Shown piece by piece: positions 34,501 to 42,048 of a stretch of DNA of 64,000 nt (positions are counted from its first letter, which is position 1; each line of letters starts with the position of its first letter). The DNA is taken from NCBI RefSeq assembly GCF_000971965.1, contig NZ_KQ040792.1, positions 310,001 through 374,000 on the forward strand, given 5' to 3'. The DNA is from Paenibacillus wulumuqiensis. GTDB lineage: Bacteria > Bacillota > Bacilli > Paenibacillales > Paenibacillaceae. The notes under the pieces were generated by a model. It was not told where the DNA came from, ran no database searches, and saw only the letters and a list, made by a program, of their open reading frames with translations. Position numbers and translations under genes: made by a program.

Positions 34501-36715
34501 CCAGATATTCCTGCCATACCCCGGTCAGTGGATAGCGTTCCAGTTCTTTGGACAGATCATCGTCTTCCACGATCCGGTTCCGGTAAAACAGCGGCTGCAG
34601 TTTGTTGCCAAGCAGCAGTGTATCCTTGTAGTTGCTGTAATATTCGACCTCGTATTCATGGTCACGGTGTTCATGAATCAGATCATTCAATCCCTGCAGA
34701 AACGACATGATCTTGTCCTGCTTCAGTGTGAACACCTGTGTATTCATATCGAAATGGCGTGTGTCCGGCGGGATGTTCAGCCAGTCTTCGACCAGATTCG
34801 GATGGCACAGGCCGTAGCCGTTAGCTGCCGTGTATTCGGCCGTCTGGTTAAGCTTCGCCAGCAGTGTCTTCTCCTTGGGAGTCGGGCTGGTGAGCGACTC
34901 AGTCATTGCAGCCAGCCGGTCATACTGCTGCTGACGCTCCGGTTTGCCCTGCAGCTCGGTGATCGTCTCCAGCGCAGCGAGCCGCTGCAGCTCACTTTTG
35001 CTGCCCAGCAGCCGTGCAATGACCGGTTCCAGCAGTTCTCCCGGCTGAACCAGCAGCAGCTGGATGGCACTCTGACGCAGTGATCCGGTCTTCAGCTTGA
35101 GCAGATCCTCGATCAGTCCCAGCTCGGATTCGTTCCATACGAATGTTTTGGTCAGCTGCAGCGCCTTATCCCGGTTGGACATGCTTTTATCGGTCAGGGC
35201 TGCGAATACAAACTGGCGCTGCTCGGGATCATGGCCATCCCTGCTGACTACATAATCAAGCAGGGTGCCGCGCATATCCGGACTCATCCGATCCCTGAGC
35301 TGCAGAATCTCCCCGATCATCTGTGCATCCATATCATAAGCGGCGAGATAGATCAGCTTATGGAGGAGCAGGTCGGAAGAGTACTGGATCGTAACGCCAT
35401 CCAGCACGCTCGAGGAGAAGCTGATCTCGCGCTCGTTCAGTCCCAGGTAAATCTCCCTGATCCGTTCGAAATCCTGCACCCGGTCAGATTTGGCTTCCAG
35501 CAGAGGAGTACGGGGAACCCGCATCACACGCTGCGAGTCGCTCATGCCGCTGATGAAATCCCACGTATATTCGCATTGATAGCTGTAGTTGTTCAGCACC
35601 CAGTACAGCAGCTCTCCATCATGCTCCTGCAGATGGGGACGGGCAATGCGCAGACGCAGTTCCTTGTTCTGGCTGTTGCTGAGCACATACAGGGCGACGA
35701 TTTGCTGATAGCGCACTCCGGTATCCATCAGGTACTGGATATGGTCATACAGCTCCTGTTCTTCATGTACAGCGGTCGCCCACAGGCTGATGTAGATTTT
35801 GTTGGCATTTTCGTCGCCAAGCCATTCCCGGCGAAGGGAATGGTCTGCCAGCGCTTCGTACGCCTGGCGGATCAGCTGTCCGGCTACACGTGTATTCGCT
35901 GCCTCGAGCGGCAGTCCTGTCCACGTACCCAGCGCCCTGACGATAGCGCTGTAACGGATCAGATCATGCTGCAAAATCGTATCGATCAGCATCATGGAAG
36001 CTTCCAGCGTACCCTGATCCAGCATCTCGGCGATCGACTGACGCAGTCCTTCCTGCAGTCTGGCAGCCACGAGCAGCTCGTTGATCATCCGGTGAGCGTC
36101 GGAGCGGTGGGACATGAGCATACCCTGAATGACCGGATAGGACAGCAGTGCAGTCTGATTATCTCCGTAAATGATCTCGTGCAGTGCCTGCCGCACCTGT
36201 TCGTTATCCCGGTCCAGCTCATAGGCGATCAGATCGGGAATGGCTTCCTGATTTACCCGGTAGTCTGAGATCAGTGGGTAGCTGCGATCAGCCAGCAGGG
36301 TCATCAGATCAAATCCAAAACCATGCAAGGACAGCAGGGAGATCATTTTGCTCAAAATTTGTTCCTTATGTAATGTGAGATCCTGGGTGCGATAGGGGCG
36401 GCGGTAATAGCCACTGCTGTATGGATACTTGGTCGCATGGGCGGTAATATAGCGGAAAACTGCTGCCGTCTGTTCATCGGTCAGTGCCGCTATCACCCTG
36501 ACCAGCGGTTCGTACAGTGCTTCTCCGCTGTCTTGTGCCAGCAGCTCCAGGCGCTGCATCAGCCGGGCAATCTCCTCCTGCTGGTTGTGAACATATCTGC
36601 TCTGATACAGTTTGACACAGCTGTCCGCGATTTCTTTCCACGGCCCGGTCATCGCTGCTGCACGTTCCTCGATCCGGCTGATCGACTGCTGATACAGTTC
36701 ATCCATGGTGCTCAT
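31580..36715 (-). CDS. Giant DUF5724/DUF4132 (MolR-like) protein
   Basis: 1711 residues with no signal peptide or membrane helix, and mostly helical: HEAT-like stretches such as LLKLKTGSLRQSAIQLLLVQPGELLEPVIARLLGSK. The C-terminal 250 residues (HPLHLYQSGHWHLFQRDLIQH, GRGWTVSYEDGLQKVDYRNN, FHDRTTYKPVPLEQVPAVLF, SLSTIEMRRAIVEESLRLM) match the DUF4132 domain associated with WGR/MolR proteins. The N-terminal part is what I know as DUF5724. The function is unknown; related proteins are discussed in stress or conflict contexts. The ATG at 36715 has AGGAGAATGAATA. It lies 27 bp from a small upstream gene on the same strand, so they form a two-gene operon. Confidence 0.8.
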   Translation of the reverse strand: MSTMDELYQQSISRIEERAAAMTGPWKEIADSCVKLYQSRYVHNQQEEIARLMQRLELLAQDSGEALYEPLVRVIAALTDEQTAAVFRYITAHATKYPYSSGYYRRPYRTQDLTLHKEQILSKMISLLSLHGFGFDLMTLLADRSYPLISDYRVNQEAIPDLIAYELDRDNEQVRQALHEIIYGDNQTALLSYPVIQGMLMSHRSDAHRMINELLVAARLQEGLRQSIAEMLDQGTLEASMMLIDTILQHDLIRYSAIVRALGTWTGLPLEAANTRVAGQLIRQAYEALADHSLRREWLGDENANKIYISLWATAVHEEQELYDHIQYLMDTGVRYQQIVALYVLSNSQNKELRLRIARPHLQEHDGELLYWVLNNYSYQCEYTWDFISGMSDSQRVMRVPRTPLLEAKSDRVQDFERIREIYLGLNEREISFSSSVLDGVTIQYSSDLLLHKLIYLAAYDMDAQMIGEILQLRDRMSPDMRGTLLDYVVSRDGHDPEQRQFVFAALTDKSMSNRDKALQLTKTFVWNESELGLIEDLLKLKTGSLRQSAIQLLLVQPGELLEPVIARLLGSKSELQRLAALETITELQGKPERQQQYDRLAAMTESLTSPTPKEKTLLAKLNQTAEYTAANGYGLCHPNLVEDWLNIPPDTRHFDMNTQVFTLKQDKIMSFLQGLNDLIHEHRDHEYEVEYYSNYKDTLLLGNKLQPLFYRNRIVEDDDLSKELERYPLTGVWQEYLDQSGLDNLGLLQLLLYTQTDRLDQNLNQLYRYFSDAMEYNELKNHILLEGWRGEFIRSFYPVEQMIEIRDWYDRLPYNEQIDSLLVAYLEDSDKQDVFDIAHLALNRLMQDFPAEHLEPDGGVLMLLADPWVNLLRSRSYNEDSARRRFHTLYNLRPLDIHHISYTHLGVDDYARMYEMGIIQTNELYKQMLVGERAQDFIRLMTSPSTQYNLLEQFPSIRPLAEQAVARIMDIELQRGELPTEVTRLAMAIQRIDGMEYFLSILSHLQKETFVRGYIYSYNNTTKKETFSQLLKNSYPLKEENEQTLAELLKTYPVNEKRLLEAAMYAPQWIEIIAAHLNWQGLRSAAWYFHAHINETFSAEKETIVAHYSPITPQEFNDGAFDLNWFQQAYQELGAERFKLLYDAAKYISAGSNHRRSQLFADAARGQLDLEQTRQSVAAKRNKDQLLAYTLIPLAQKQREQDIRGRYEFVQQFLKESKSFGAQRRASEAAASAIALDNLARNAGYADVTRLTWDMEARKVDELLAYFNPHEIEDGLYARLEIDPEGKTSMTAVKGGKPLKSVPSRLNKHEYIIRLKELKTELTDQYRRARSELERSMVNQTVFTTEEVRRLQQNPVLAPLFRSLVFRSGQTLGYINSEASCLLTPQAAGENPVGTAMDGESSESAPTLSGSGTSPAAVAGYTEHRLQPGDEVIIAHPLHLYQSGHWHLFQRDLIQHQFHAKQIDRPDQRNREPFKQVFRELYLLNDDEKASGTVSRRYAGHQVQPNKTVALLRGRGWTVSYEDGLQKVDYRNNLIASIYAMADWFSPADTEAPTLETVQFHDRTTYKPVPLEQVPAVLFSEVMRDIDLAVSVAHVGGVDPEASLSTIEMRRAIVEESLRLMKISNVQIKNNHALIQGSLGHYSIHLGSAIVYKQAAGALNIIPVHSQHRGRIFLPFMDEDPRTAEILSKIVMLAQDTKIKDPLILKQLQS

Positions 36716-36742
36716 TATTCATTCTCCTCTCCATACTTGGTC

Positions 36743-37162
36743 TTACCACATGCTGCCTGCCAGCATGGTCAGGCGAATAAAGGCCGCTTCATCTCCTGGA
36801 GCCAACTGTACGTTCTCGTCCAGACCGGTGACTTCCTGCTCCCGCAGAAATACTTTATATAATCCATCTTCAAAAGCGAGCAGTGCCGTATCTACAGCCT
36901 GCTGTTCTTCCGGCAGACGATCATCATGAATCTCCTGAAAGCCGACTTTGCCGACCTGTGCCTGCTGCTCGATATCATGGCTTGTCAGATAAGGGATAAA
37001 CGAAGCATCGGTCTGCTTCTCCCTGAACTGCCGTACATTTTCCTGTACGATAAAGGTAATCAATTCCCGCAGCGTAGCAGGAGTCGCAGCAAGCTCCAGC
37101 GGCTGCCGGGTGAGCCAATTTTTGCGGCGTCCCAAACTTTTGACCGTTACGTAAATCAGCAT
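36743..37162 (-). CDS. Small partner protein of the DUF4132 gene
   Basis: 139 residues: MLIYVTVKSLGRRKNWLTRQ, then LAATPATLRELITFIVQENV, ending QLAPGDEAAFIRLTMLAGSM. The N-terminal half reads like a ubiquitin-like beta-grasp pattern (a beta hairpin with basic residues, then a helix starting at the threonine-rich LRELI), but this is only a visual impression. The gene precedes the 1711-residue gene with the same orientation and probably shares its promoter, implying joint function. An AGGAGGACGG site precedes the ATG. Confidence 0.7.
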   Translation of the reverse strand: MLIYVTVKSLGRRKNWLTRQPLELAATPATLRELITFIVQENVRQFREKQTDASFIPYLTSHDIEQQAQVGKVGFQEIHDDRLPEEQQAVDTALLAFEDGLYKVFLREQEVTGLDENVQLAPGDEAAFIRLTMLAGSMW

Positions 37163-37288
37163 GGCCGTCCTCCTTCATGAAAATATACTTTTATGATACA
37201 CCAATAACCTTAGCATATCACAATCCTTTTATAGGAACAAACGTTCTGTTTTTGAGTATGCGGAGGGGAATAACACATAGAAAACACC

Positions 37289-37332
37289 AAAAAAGCCCTC
37301 CCACAAAATCGACTGCGACTCTGTGGAGGGCT
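37289..37332 (-). terminator. Terminator of the VLRF1-like gene
   Basis: AGCCCTCCCACA and TGTGGAGGGCT pair, with a T tract (GGGCTTTTTT) on the minus strand. Confidence 0.8.
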
Positions 37333-37367
37333 GTTGTATTCTTATGGAAATGACAAGGACAGTGACA

Positions 37368-38171
37368 TCAGGATTGCAGCACTGCGTATGCTTCCTGCAG
37401 TACTTCCTGCGGCTTCATATTGCTCAGATTCTTCGGCACAACGTGAACGGAGATCCGGCTGTTCAGTGCTTCCTTGACCTGCGAAGCGATCTGCTTTTCA
37501 CCGCTGAGAATAATCTCATCCCACTGATGCTCACGGGCCAATTTCTCGATAATCGGTGTCAAACGCTTGATCCAGCGGGGACGGATAACATCCCATTGTT
37601 CCGTGTAATTTTCGCGCTGCTTGTTCACAGTGGATTTGAGGTCGCTGATATTCTGACTGGCACGTTCCCGCCAATCATCATTGACCATATCCCATTCATA
37701 GTAATATTCCTTGTGAATCTCGCATAACAGGCTGTCGAGTACGGTAACCGTATCGTTGCTAAGCTGCAGAATTCCGGCAGCCGGACAGCGTGACATCAGG
37801 GCTTGCAGTTCTTCCAGATGCGGCTCGGACTCAAAGTAAAAGGCATTGGGCACACCGGTCTGTATCTTTTCGCAGAAGAATAATCCTCCGGACGAATCGG
37901 CTACGATGATCAGGCCCTTTTTCATCTCGGTTCGGCTGTTTTCCACCTTTTCCTCGACTTTGGCCTGAAGCTCCAGCAGCATGTCCAGATATCTCGGATC
38001 TTCTCCGGCTTGCGTATACTCGGCGAGCTTTTTGAAACCGTTCTTGAGGCGTATCTTCCATTCCGGCTGGGTGTTGGCAGTTGGCTCAGTGTTCAGATAG
38101 ATCGTCAGGAAACGTTCTGCCGATTGGGCAGAGTACTTCTGAAGTGCTTTCCAATTTTCCATAAATCCCAT
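37368..38171 (-). CDS. VLRF1 family aeRF1-type release-factor-like protein
   Basis: 267 residues: MENWKALQKYSAQSAERFLT, then IYLNTEPTANTQPEWKIRLK, KKGLIIVADSSGGLFFCEKI and a C-terminal WDEIILSGEKQIASQVKEAL. This matches the bacterial group related to archaeal/eukaryotic release factor 1 and Vms1 (VLRF1), proposed to act on peptidyl-tRNA in stalled ribosomes. A GGQ-type or catalytic Gln motif is not obvious here, so activity is unproven. The ATG at 38171 follows GAGGAGGTACTGC. It is monocistronic with its own terminator. Confidence 0.72.
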   Translation of the reverse strand: MGFMENWKALQKYSAQSAERFLTIYLNTEPTANTQPEWKIRLKNGFKKLAEYTQAGEDPRYLDMLLELQAKVEEKVENSRTEMKKGLIIVADSSGGLFFCEKIQTGVPNAFYFESEPHLEELQALMSRCPAAGILQLSNDTVTVLDSLLCEIHKEYYYEWDMVNDDWRERASQNISDLKSTVNKQRENYTEQWDVIRPRWIKRLTPIIEKLAREHQWDEIILSGEKQIASQVKEALNSRISVHVVPKNLSNMKPQEVLQEAYAVLQS

Positions 38172-38303
38172 TGCAGTACCTCCTCAAAGAGAGTTCCTTT
38201 GTCTTTACCCGTCTGCGCATACACCCAAACTTTTTTAACAATAATTTCAAAAAAATATAATCCAAAATGAACTTCTATCAGCCAGGATGTGTCTGAAAGC
38301 TAA

Positions 38304-38460
38304 TTACTGAGTGAGTTTGAAAATGGAGGCTGCATAAATAAAAGGTAAGAACAACTTTGCTAATTTGTCATAACACGTGACCATACGGCGAAAATGCTTC
38401 AGTTTGTTGAAGAAACATTCTATCCAATGACGTTCTGTGTACAGATGCCAATCCACTTTC
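38304..38460 (-). pseudogene. IS5-family transposase remnant (C-terminal end)
   Basis: On the minus strand the frame reads DWHLYTERHWIECFFNKLKH, then FRRMVTCYDKLAKLFLPFIY, ending AASIFKLTQ and a stop. The R-H-x-I-E-x-F-F-x-K-L-K-x-F-R-R motif is the Y-(2)-R-(3)-E end of the DDE domain in IS5-type transposases. Only about 50 residues remain. Upstream the frame is lost and replaced by the palindrome of the next gene's terminator. It is a dead fragment. No other part of the IS or its inverted repeats is visible in 38172-38591. Confidence 0.8.
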
Positions 38461-38500
38461 CAGCTGGGAGAACAGAAGGACCTTGGTTACACGGAACAAA

Positions 38501-38538
38501 ATCAGGGGAAGTATCCGGCGCCGGATACTTCCCCTGAT
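38501..38538 (-). terminator. Perfect 18-bp palindrome, probable terminator
   Basis: ATCAGGGGAAGTATCCGG and its exact complement are separated by CG only, and TTTTG follows on the minus strand. It lies 54 bp past the end of the lipoprotein gene. Confidence 0.7.
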
Positions 38539-38591
38539 ATGTTTCTGTACTCACCAAGCAAATCGTTATTCGGGAATTTCACACACTTGAC

Positions 38592-39704
38592 TTATTTTGT
38601 CCAACTTTCAATCACTTTTAAGTTATCGCCATCCTGCGCGAAGTGCAGGAACTGCATAACATCACCGGCAGTTTTTTCTCCTGTCGTTTTGTCTTCATTG
38701 GTAATTCTGTAATGAATGGCCGCCCAATCTCCGCTGATCAGCATATTATCAAAATGAATACGCTTTGTATCGGTCGAATCGGCAACGTCCTTCATAGAAG
38801 CTTTGTATTCGGAGAGGCTCAATGTGTCGTTATTCGTATGATACTGCAGGTTGCTGTCATAATAGGTATCTGCCCATTTCTCCCAGGAATCGAAACCCTG
38901 GTTCCATTTTTCGAAATCGTTCAATATAACGTTCTTAATCTTCTTGCCCATATCGGTCTGAATTGGCGTAGGATTGGTAACGGGATATTTGACTTCAAGA
39001 TCCGTTGTATCAGGGATCTTTGCATTGACAGTGGCATCTAACGAAGCCTGCTGTGCTGCTTTCTCATCGTCATTCTGGAAACTTGTCAAAGCCTCAAAAT
39101 CTTCGCCCTTCGTTCCAGCCCAGCCTTCCACAACTCGAGTGCCCAGCTTATCTCCATAGTCTTTGAAGTGGACAAATTCCATTACACTTCCATCCGATGA
39201 CTTTTGCTTCTGTCTGTCGGTCGTTGAGATGTCATATCGAATGGCGGCCCAGTCGCCCGAAATAATCATATTATTAAATTTCCCCATCTGTATATCACTG
39301 GCTTTCAGCAATGCGTTCATGGAAGACTGATATTCCTTCAAAGTGAGTTTAACACCATGAACATTATAAAGAGAATCTGGGGTGTAAAGAATGTCGCCCC
39401 ATGCTTCCCAAGTATCATATCCTTTGTTCCAATTTTCAAATCCGTTAAGCAGTCTATTCTGGATGTTTTTTTCCATTTCAGTTTCGATCGGGGTAGGATT
39501 GACGATCGGGAAACGAGCCGCTAATTCTTCCGTGTTATCGTAGGAATCAGAGACATTTACCACAGATTCAGTCGAGTTGGTGGTTGCTACTTCCTTCGTA
39601 GTGCTCGAGGGTGTGTTCGTTTTTGCTTCACATCCCACACCAGATATGAGAATGGCCATAGCTGTCATACTCATCGCAAACGTCTTAATCCTGTTTTTTT
39701 TCAT
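38592..39704 (-). CDS. Lipoprotein with two tandem SnoaL/NTF2-like domains
   Basis: 370 residues. A lipoprotein signal peptide (MKKNRIKTFAMSMTAMAILISGVGC) is followed by a Ser/Thr-rich linker. The rest is an internal duplication: FPIVNPTPIETEMEKNIQNR / YPVTNPTPIQTDMGKKIKNV, then FENWNKGYDTWEAWGDILYT / FEKWNQGFDSWEKWADTYYD, and MIISGDWAAIRYDI / MLISGDWAAIHYRI. The fold suggested is the cone-shaped NTF2-like barrel, which binds small ligands or catalyses polyketide-like reactions. The anchored double domain outside the membrane has no known function. The start has GAGAGGAAAATTAAT upstream. It lies next to the IS remnant. Confidence 0.8.
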   Translation of the reverse strand: MKKNRIKTFAMSMTAMAILISGVGCEAKTNTPSSTTKEVATTNSTESVVNVSDSYDNTEELAARFPIVNPTPIETEMEKNIQNRLLNGFENWNKGYDTWEAWGDILYTPDSLYNVHGVKLTLKEYQSSMNALLKASDIQMGKFNNMIISGDWAAIRYDISTTDRQKQKSSDGSVMEFVHFKDYGDKLGTRVVEGWAGTKGEDFEALTSFQNDDEKAAQQASLDATVNAKIPDTTDLEVKYPVTNPTPIQTDMGKKIKNVILNDFEKWNQGFDSWEKWADTYYDSNLQYHTNNDTLSLSEYKASMKDVADSTDTKRIHFDNMLISGDWAAIHYRITNEDKTTGEKTAGDVMQFLHFAQDGDNLKVIESWTK

Positions 39705-39944
39705 ATTAATTTTCCTCTCCCACTGTATGATATAAAATTATTGTATAGTTTGAGGAATTCTGCAGCATCGTACAAAAGGGCATTATGCTCTACCTTTTTG
39801 GGAACTAAAGATTGTCATTTTGTAAATTTCCACATACAAAAGTTCACTTAGGAAGATGGAGAATAGATGAACCGATTGATATGAAAGACCATGCTACTCA
39901 CAAGGTTGTCTCTATAGAGTAGTAATGAAAATGATAAACAGCAG

Positions 39945-39973
39945 TTGACTGGAGCCGCATAAGCGTCTATACT
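39945..39973 (+). promoter_or_regulatory. SigA promoter of the nitroreductase gene
   Basis: TTGACT, a 17-bp spacer and TATACT lie about 60 bp upstream of the start. AT-rich imperfect repeats (AAGTATATTATTAATAG) follow the -10 and could bind a regulator. Nothing else is seen in 39705-40032. Confidence 0.6.
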
Positions 39974-40032
39974 AATCATTGTTATTAAAAGTAAGTATAT
40001 TATTAATAGTGTTAATTCGGAGGATGAAATAG

Positions 40033-40704
40033 ATGAATAAAGAACAACGAAAACAGGAAATCCTGGCCGCTTACGAAGCCAGACATGCGACCAAAGCATT
40101 TGATCCGGAACAAAAAATTTCCGAGGACGATTTTGAATTCATTCTGGAGACAGGCCGCCTGTCACCAAGCTCTGTCGGTTCCGAGCCTTGGAAATTCCTC
40201 GTGATTCAGAATATGGACCTGCGCAACAAACTGCGTGAAGTGACATGGGGTGCACAGGGGCAGCTGCCTACAGCGAGCCACTTTGTCGTTATTCTGGCCC
40301 GCAAAAATGTACGTTACGACTCCGCTTACCTGCGTGAGCAGATGATCGAAGTGAAACAGATGCCGGAAGAAGTATTCAACCAGGTACTGGGTCGCTACAG
40401 AGAGTTCCAGGAAAATGATCTGAAACTGCTGGAAAGCGAACGCGCGCTGTTCGACTGGGCGTCCAAGCAGACGTATATCGCACTCGGCAACATGATGACC
40501 GCAGCTGCAGAGATCGGTATCGACTCCTGCCCAATCGAAGGATTCCATATGGAATCGGTAGAGAAAATCCTGAATGACGAAGGCCTGCTGGAAAATGGCG
40601 AGTTTGGCGTAAGTGTCATGGCTGCCTTTGGCTACCGTACAGACAAAGAGCTTCGTCCAAAAGCAAGAAGAACCGCAGAACAAGTGGTACAGTGGATTAA
40701 CTGA
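40033..40704 (+). CDS. Nitroreductase family NAD(P)H-dependent oxidoreductase
   Basis: 223 residues. The family pattern is AYEARHATKAFDPEQKISED, then LETGRLSPSSVGSEPWKFLV (FMN-binding), and IALGNMMTAAAEIGIDSCPIEGF. The C-terminus has the typical VMAAFGYRTDKELRPKARR. Such FMN enzymes reduce nitro compounds, quinones or oxidised substrates using NAD(P)H, as a cytoplasmic homodimer. The start follows GGAGGATGAAATAG. A second, shorter nitroreductase is encoded at 54651. Own promoter and terminator indicate a single-gene unit. Confidence 0.88.
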   Translation: MNKEQRKQEILAAYEARHATKAFDPEQKISEDDFEFILETGRLSPSSVGSEPWKFLVIQNMDLRNKLREVTWGAQGQLPTASHFVVILARKNVRYDSAYLREQMIEVKQMPEEVFNQVLGRYREFQENDLKLLESERALFDWASKQTYIALGNMMTAAAEIGIDSCPIEGFHMESVEKILNDEGLLENGEFGVSVMAAFGYRTDKELRPKARRTAEQVVQWIN

Positions 40705-40742
40705 TCCGACTCTGTGGATGGAACGATCCAAAACTGCATGAC

Positions 40743-40779
40743 CAAAAGAGATACTCTTGTAAATGGAGTATCTCTTTTG
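40743..40779 (+). terminator. Terminator of the nitroreductase gene
   Basis: AAAAGAGATACTC and GAGTATCTCTTTT pair, with a T-rich end. Confidence 0.8.
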
Positions 40780-40839
40780 TCTGTCTGCATACTAGGGAAC
40801 GAACCGCTTCGTGCATATGGTTTGTATGGCACAATATTC

Positions 40840-40881
40840 AAAAAGAGGAGAACGCCGATTGTGTCGGCGTTCTCCTCTTTG
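40840..40881 (-). terminator. Terminator of the csbD-like gene
   Basis: AAAGAGGAGAACGCCGA and TCGGCGTTCTCCTCTTT form a perfect 17-bp stem. T residues follow on the minus strand. Confidence 0.85.
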
Positions 40882-40909
40882 ATTTGCAGTATATACGAGT
40901 CAGAAAAAA

Positions 40910-41095
40910 TTAGTGATGGTCTTTGGCTTCGCCGACACGCTGCTGGATTTCGCCTTTGGCTTTATCCAGTTTGCCTTCAGCTTGCAGGGAGGCATTATCT
41001 GTAGCGTTACCGTATTGATCTTTGGCTTCGCCTTTTACTTTGGAAACTGCACCTTTGACCTTATCGCCCAGACCGTTATCTTTATGATTATCCAT
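40910..41095 (-). CDS. csbD: CsbD family stress protein
   Basis: 61 residues: MDNHKDNGLGDKVKGAVSKV, then KGEAKDQYGNATDNASLQAE and GKLDKAKGEIQQRVGEAKDH. Two repeats of the K-G-x-x-K-x-x-x-G motif define CsbD/YjbJ-like proteins. They are small, very hydrophilic and strongly induced in general stress or stationary phase in other bacteria; the molecular role is unknown. I start at the ATG at 41095, with AGGAGATG upstream, rather than at a longer frame that lacks a site. No SigB-type promoter is evident. Confidence 0.88.
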   Translation of the reverse strand: MDNHKDNGLGDKVKGAVSKVKGEAKDQYGNATDNASLQAEGKLDKAKGEIQQRVGEAKDHH

Positions 41096-41287
41096 AGTTA
41101 ACATCTCCTGTTCTGATTGTATAATTCGATTGTGCATCCATTCCGGTAACATCGTTTGAAAGCAACCGGCTATGTCATTTATTACCCTTCAGTCTCCTGC
41201 TTTAAACAAGCAGCACAGTGAGTTGACATTCGTCGGGCTTGTCGCCACAATAAAAGCCAGCATCCTAGCAGAGCAGGAGGAAGGTAA

Positions 41288-41953
41288 ATGGCAATTAAAG
41301 CAGTCATCTTTGATTTTGACGGATTGATTCTGGATACGGAAAGTGTATGGTTCGAGTGCTATCGTGAAGTGCTGAGCGGGTATGAGATGGAGCTGACGCT
41401 GGATCGGTTCGCTCCAAGTATCGGTACACATGGCACCGAGTTCCTCGATTATGTGGAAGAGACGATCGGTCAACCGGGAATCGGCAGTATCATCGACCGG
41501 GAAGTATACAAGCTGCACCAGCAGAAGATGGAGCTGATTCAGGCGCGTGAAGGGGTAGCCGACTATCTGCATACTGCCCGGGAGATGGGCCTGAGGATTG
41601 GACTTGCCACCAGCTCGAATCGTGATTGGATTGAGCATTTTCTCGGAAGACTGGAATTGCGTGAATATTTCGAAGTCATCAAGACAAGTGATGATGTATC
41701 CGCGGTGAAGCCCGATCCGGAGCTGTATTTGCGTGCGACGGACGAGCTCGGAGTGAAGCCGGAGGAGGCGCTCGCTTTTGAAGATTCATTGAACGGCCTG
41801 CGCGCTGCCAAGGCAGCCGGACTGCATTGTGTGATTGTACCCAATCCAGTCACTTCGCTGCTGCCGTTTGAACATTATGATCTGAGGCTGGATTCGATGG
41901 CCGAGATGCCGCTTTCAGCCGTGCTGGAGAGACTGGCAGCAGAGAAGAAATAA
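41288..41953 (+). CDS. HAD family hydrolase, beta-phosphoglucomutase-like
   Basis: 221 residues. Motif I is FDFDGLILDTE (nucleophile Asp in DFDG), motif II is ATSSNRD, the Lys region is SAVKPDPELYLRA, and motif III is AFEDSLNGLRAA. The inserted helical cap domain (residues about 15-80) is that of subclass I phosphatases and phosphoglucomutases. Substrates could be sugar phosphates or other small phospho-compounds; YhcW-type proteins of Bacillus are the closest pattern. The ATG has an excellent GGAGGAAGGTAA site. It is followed 95 bp later by photolyase on the same strand. Confidence 0.87.
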   Translation: MAIKAVIFDFDGLILDTESVWFECYREVLSGYEMELTLDRFAPSIGTHGTEFLDYVEETIGQPGIGSIIDREVYKLHQQKMELIQAREGVADYLHTAREMGLRIGLATSSNRDWIEHFLGRLELREYFEVIKTSDDVSAVKPDPELYLRATDELGVKPEEALAFEDSLNGLRAAKAAGLHCVIVPNPVTSLLPFEHYDLRLDSMAEMPLSAVLERLAAEKK

Positions 41954-42048
41954 TACGGGTGAGCAGGGATGCCCGATATCCATAGACAGGCAGATCCATC
42001 GATATAGACTGCATCATTTGATGGTTAATATCCGGGAGGAATGTTATT

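Noticed and set aside
31553-36862. Long plus-strand frames opposite the 1711-residue gene (for example 32441-34087 and 35231-36268)
   Set aside because: They are shadows of the real minus-strand gene, lacking ribosome binding sites and any recognisable domain.
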